In this document: in pieces, positions 3,488-5,727 of the stretch | Layout: every line of letters begins with the position of its first letter | Numbering within the stretch: the first letter of the stretch is position 1 | DNA from: SZUA-35 sp037969565 | Lineage (GTDB): Bacteria; Actinomycetota; Acidimicrobiia; Acidimicrobiales; SZUA-35 | Direction of reading: 5' to 3' | DNA: 5,727 nucleotides | Assembly: GCA_037969565.1 (NCBI GenBank) | Contig: JBBKXQ010000088.1 | Span: 1-5,727 of the forward strand | Translations under genes and position numbers: made by a program | Notes under the pieces: model-generated | Database searches by the model: none | Seen by the model: only the letters and a program-made list of their open reading frames with translations | What the model was told of the DNA's origin: nothing

Positions 3488-5727
3488 ATGGGGGGAAATG
3501 TGAAGTGCGCCACGTGCGGTACGCCCAATCGAGACGGTGCGAGGTTCTGCGTCGAGTGTGGATCGCCGTGCTCGCGATCGTGCACGATGTGTACGGCACC
3601 GATGTCCGAATCGGCAAAGTTCTGCGATCGATGTGGCGCCGCAGCGGGGGCTGCTGCTGGTGAGGTGGACAAGCCGTCGTTCCGAGACCAGTCCGCCGAG
3701 GGCAAGGTCACACCCATCGAGGCGGCGGCTGCGGTGCGCAAGACGATCACGGTCCTGTTCTGCGACCTCGCGGGCTCGACGGGATTCGGTGAGGCGGTCG
3801 ACGCAGAGGCAGCCCGAGAGGCGATCGGTCGCTACCACTCGATGGTCCAGGCCACGGTCGATGCTCACGACGGCGTCGTGACCAAATTCATCGGTGACGG
3901 GGTCATGGCCGTGTTCGGCATCCCCGAGGTCGGTGAGGACGACGCCGACCGCGCCGTTGCGACCGGGTTGGCGCTCCAGGCGGGGTTCGACCCCATCGGT
4001 CGGCACATACACGACCGCTACGGTTTCGATGTCGGTCTACGCGTTGGCATCAACACCGGCGAGGTGGTCATCGACGAGCAGGATGCCGACATCGTTGGCG
4101 ACGCACTGAACACTGCTGCCCGTCTGGAGGCCGCTTGCTCGCCGGGACGAGTCCTCGTTGGTGTGGACACGTGGCGTCTCACCCGCTCGACGGTGAAGTA
4201 CGAGGTGCTCGGTGAGGTCAGCGTCAGGGGCAGAGCCGGTCCGGTCGAGACGTTTCAGGTCATCGAGGAAACACCACGCGAGGACGACGCAGCTGCGCCG
4301 TTCGTGAGTCGCGACGTCGAACTCGCGGAGCTCCGCGCCGTCTACGACCGCGCCGTGGCCGAACGCCAGGCACAGATTGCCACGGTGATCGGGGCCCCAG
4401 GGGTCGGCAAGACCCGGATCGCCGGACAGCTGGCGCTGGCCTGCGGCGAGGCGCTACACGTCGACCTCAGGTGTGAGCGTTCGGGTTCGGCGACGTTCGC
4501 GCCCGTCATCGAATTGCTGCGGGTGACATGTGGTGTCGACTCAGATCAGGGACCGGCCGACGCGCTTGCGGCGATCGGCAGGATCGTCGGGGATTCAGAG
4601 GTCGACCGAGATCGGCTGATCGACCTCCTCGGCAGCTTCGTCGGGGCAACGTCGGCGCGGTCGACTGAGGAGGCGTTCTTCGCCGTTCGTCGCCTGCTGG
4701 AGATCCTCGGGGCGAGCCGACCGGTGCTGCTGGTGGTGGACGACATCCAGTGGGCCGAGCCCCTGTTCTTGGACCTGCTCGAGCATCTCGCCGAGTGGGT
4801 GAGTGACGCGCCAGTCCTGATCGTGGCACTCGCACGTCCCGAGATCCGAGAACTTCGCGCTTCGCTGACAGAGCGCGGCCGTCGAATCTCGGTCGTCCTC
4901 TCGCTGGAGGGTCTCGACGCCCGTGCAACACAGGAACTCGCAGCCCGGCTCCTCGGAGCCGAATCCCTGCCGGCAGAGTTGACGGCGCTCCTCCCCGAGT
5001 CAACTGCGGGCAATCCACTCTTCGTGCGGGAGCTCGTGCGGATGCTGGTCGACGACGGGGTCGTGGTGCGCACCGAGGACGGCTGGCAGATGACCGTCGA
5101 CGCCGAGGCCGTGGAGGTGCCGCCCACCATTCAGTCCCTCCTCGCCGCTCGCGTGGAACGTATGCCACCGGCCGACCGGCACTTCGTGGAGCTGGCATCG
5201 GTCGTCGGTTCCGAATTCCCGCGCGGCGCGGTAGGTGCCATCATCGAACCTGGGGATCCGTCGGAGATCGAGGCAACGATCGAACGGCTCCGGCGGCGTG
5301 ACGTCATCGAGCCGACGGGCTCCTACTGGGGCGACGAGCCGATCTTCCGCTTCCACCACGTCCTGATCCGAGACGCGGCATACCGGCGCATCCTCAAGCG
5401 ATCCCGGGTGGACCTCCACGTACGCGTCGGTGAGTGGACCGAGCACACGGCGGCCGAACTGGTCGGCGAGTACGAGGCGACGATCGCGTTCCATTACGAG
5501 CAGGCCCACCAGTGCCGGACCGAGCTGGGTCTCCTCGATGACGAGACCGATGCGATCGGGGCACGGGCTGCGGCGCTGCTCCAGACGGCGGCGACGCGAG
5601 CACTCGAGCGGGACGACCTGAGCGCCGCCGGCAGCCTTGCGCCATCGACGACGACGTTTTTGTTCACCTGCCGAACCCCGCCCCAGGGGATGACCGCGAT
5701 GGAGACGATGACGACGATGATCATGAC
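3488..5727 (+). CDS. Zinc-ribbon / class III adenylate cyclase / AAA ATPase signalling protein, partial at the 3' end
   Basis: About 720 residues read cleanly and the frame is still open at the window edge. Residues 7-49 hold two zinc ribbons (C7-x2-C10 with C21-x2-C24; C32-x2-C35 with C46-x2-C49). A class III cyclase domain follows (about 84-255): metal-binding Asp93 in FCDLAGST and Asp137 in KFIGDG, adenine-selecting Lys133 and Asp201, and transition-state Asn208 and Arg212 in DIVGDALNTAARL. All are present, so it should make cAMP from ATP. An AAA_16/STAND-type ATPase comes next: FVSRDVELAEL near 285, Walker A GAPGVGKT (302-309), Walker B LLVVDDIQW (D418, D419), then the FRFHHVLIRDAAY segment. 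The last part starts a TPR-like helical region. Proteins of this layout are cytosolic sensor-like cyclases; the signal is unknown. After residue 718 (about 5640) the frame becomes unnatural, suggesting a frameshift or junction. The nearest neighbour is the divergent gluconokinase remnant. Confidence 0.9.
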   Translation, partial: MGGNVKCATCGTPNRDGARFCVECGSPCSRSCTMCTAPMSESAKFCDRCGAAAGAAAGEVDKPSFRDQSAEGKVTPIEAAAAVRKTITVLFCDLAGSTGFGEAVDAEAAREAIGRYHSMVQATVDAHDGVVTKFIGDGVMAVFGIPEVGEDDADRAVATGLALQAGFDPIGRHIHDRYGFDVGLRVGINTGEVVIDEQDADIVGDALNTAARLEAACSPGRVLVGVDTWRLTRSTVKYEVLGEVSVRGRAGPVETFQVIEETPREDDAAAPFVSRDVELAELRAVYDRAVAERQAQIATVIGAPGVGKTRIAGQLALACGEALHVDLRCERSGSATFAPVIELLRVTCGVDSDQGPADALAAIGRIVGDSEVDRDRLIDLLGSFVGATSARSTEEAFFAVRRLLEILGASRPVLLVVDDIQWAEPLFLDLLEHLAEWVSDAPVLIVALARPEIRELRASLTERGRRISVVLSLEGLDARATQELAARLLGAESLPAELTALLPESTAGNPLFVRELVRMLVDDGVVVRTEDGWQMTVDAEAVEVPPTIQSLLAARVERMPPADRHFVELASVVGSEFPRGAVGAIIEPGDPSEIEATIERLRRRDVIEPTGSYWGDEPIFRFHHVLIRDAAYRRILKRSRVDLHVRVGEWTEHTAAELVGEYEATIAFHYEQAHQCRTELGLLDDETDAIGARAAALLQTAATRALERDDLSAAGSLAPSTTTFLFTCRTPPQGMTAMETMTTMIM
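5641..5727 (+). other. GAY-rich low-complexity edge with doubtful reading frame
   Basis: In the cyclase frame this stretch gives PSTTTFLFTCRTPPQG and then a Met/Thr-rich run, unlike a TPR helix. In the frame starting at 5641 it reads AIDDDVFVHLPNPAPG followed by an Asp-rich run. The base pattern GAC/GAT repeats at codon spacing. Either the cyclase gene is frameshifted at about 5640, or the sequence beyond belongs to another gene joined here. Only 87 bases are visible. Confidence 0.35.

Noticed and set aside
3479..4012. Upstream part of the long minus-strand frame that includes the gluconokinase fragment
   Set aside because: Only the part below about 3478 has family signatures. The rest is antisense to the zinc ribbons and cyclase domain and reads as low-complexity Arg-rich text.
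4506..5198. Long minus-strand open frame rich in Arg, Pro and Ser
   Set aside because: It is antisense to the cyclase-ATPase, whose Walker motifs and family pattern lie in the plus frame. The composition is typical of a GC-rich shadow frame.

Overview
The window looks like GC-rich actinobacterial DNA, most likely from an Acidimicrobiia-type relative. This is an inference from base composition, codon choice and the protein families present; there is no rRNA or other marker gene. Most genes here are broken. Only one long reading frame is clean over more than 2 kb, and one further gene is readable if an in-frame TGA is decoded as selenocysteine.

Layout, left to right. (1) A minus-strand MFS transporter remnant (33-646) keeps roughly TM1-2 and TM9-12, joined out of frame near 380. 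(2) The C-terminal domain of a minus-strand acyl-CoA dehydrogenase (609-1019). (3) A plus-strand tail that resembles the end of a TetR-type regulator (about 1018-1131). Items 2 and 3 meet head to head, as if one deletion had removed the 5' ends of two divergent genes. (4) A minus-strand SAM methyltransferase (1163-1798) with two compensating frameshifts. (5) A plus-strand redoxin (1891-2376) whose catalytic cysteine position is a TGA, followed at once by a two-helix hairpin with an AGGUU loop that fits a bacterial SECIS element. (6) The C-terminal half of a metallo-beta-lactamase-fold protein (about 2370-2822), fused out of frame to the truncated redoxin. (7) A stretch with no assigned gene (2844-3166) holding a near-identical 20-bp direct repeat. 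(8) A minus-strand gluconokinase C-terminal fragment (3167-3478). (9) A large plus-strand protein running off the window from 3488: two zinc ribbons, a class III adenylate cyclase domain with all catalytic residues, an AAA/STAND-type ATPase and the start of a helical repeat region.

The genes do not form one pathway. The acyl-CoA dehydrogenase, regulator and transporter would suit a lipid- or acid-metabolism locus controlled by a TetR regulator. The redoxin and the metallo-beta-lactamase-fold protein may have been a co-directional pair. The cyclase-ATPase is a stand-alone signalling protein.

Two points deserve attention. First, the candidate selenoprotein, which a standard gene caller would split at TGA. 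Second, the series of internal deletion junctions (near 380, 1015, 2370, 3480 and possibly 5640), each joining halves of genes. These mean either real genome decay or a mis-assembled contig, and that doubt also bears on the TGA.
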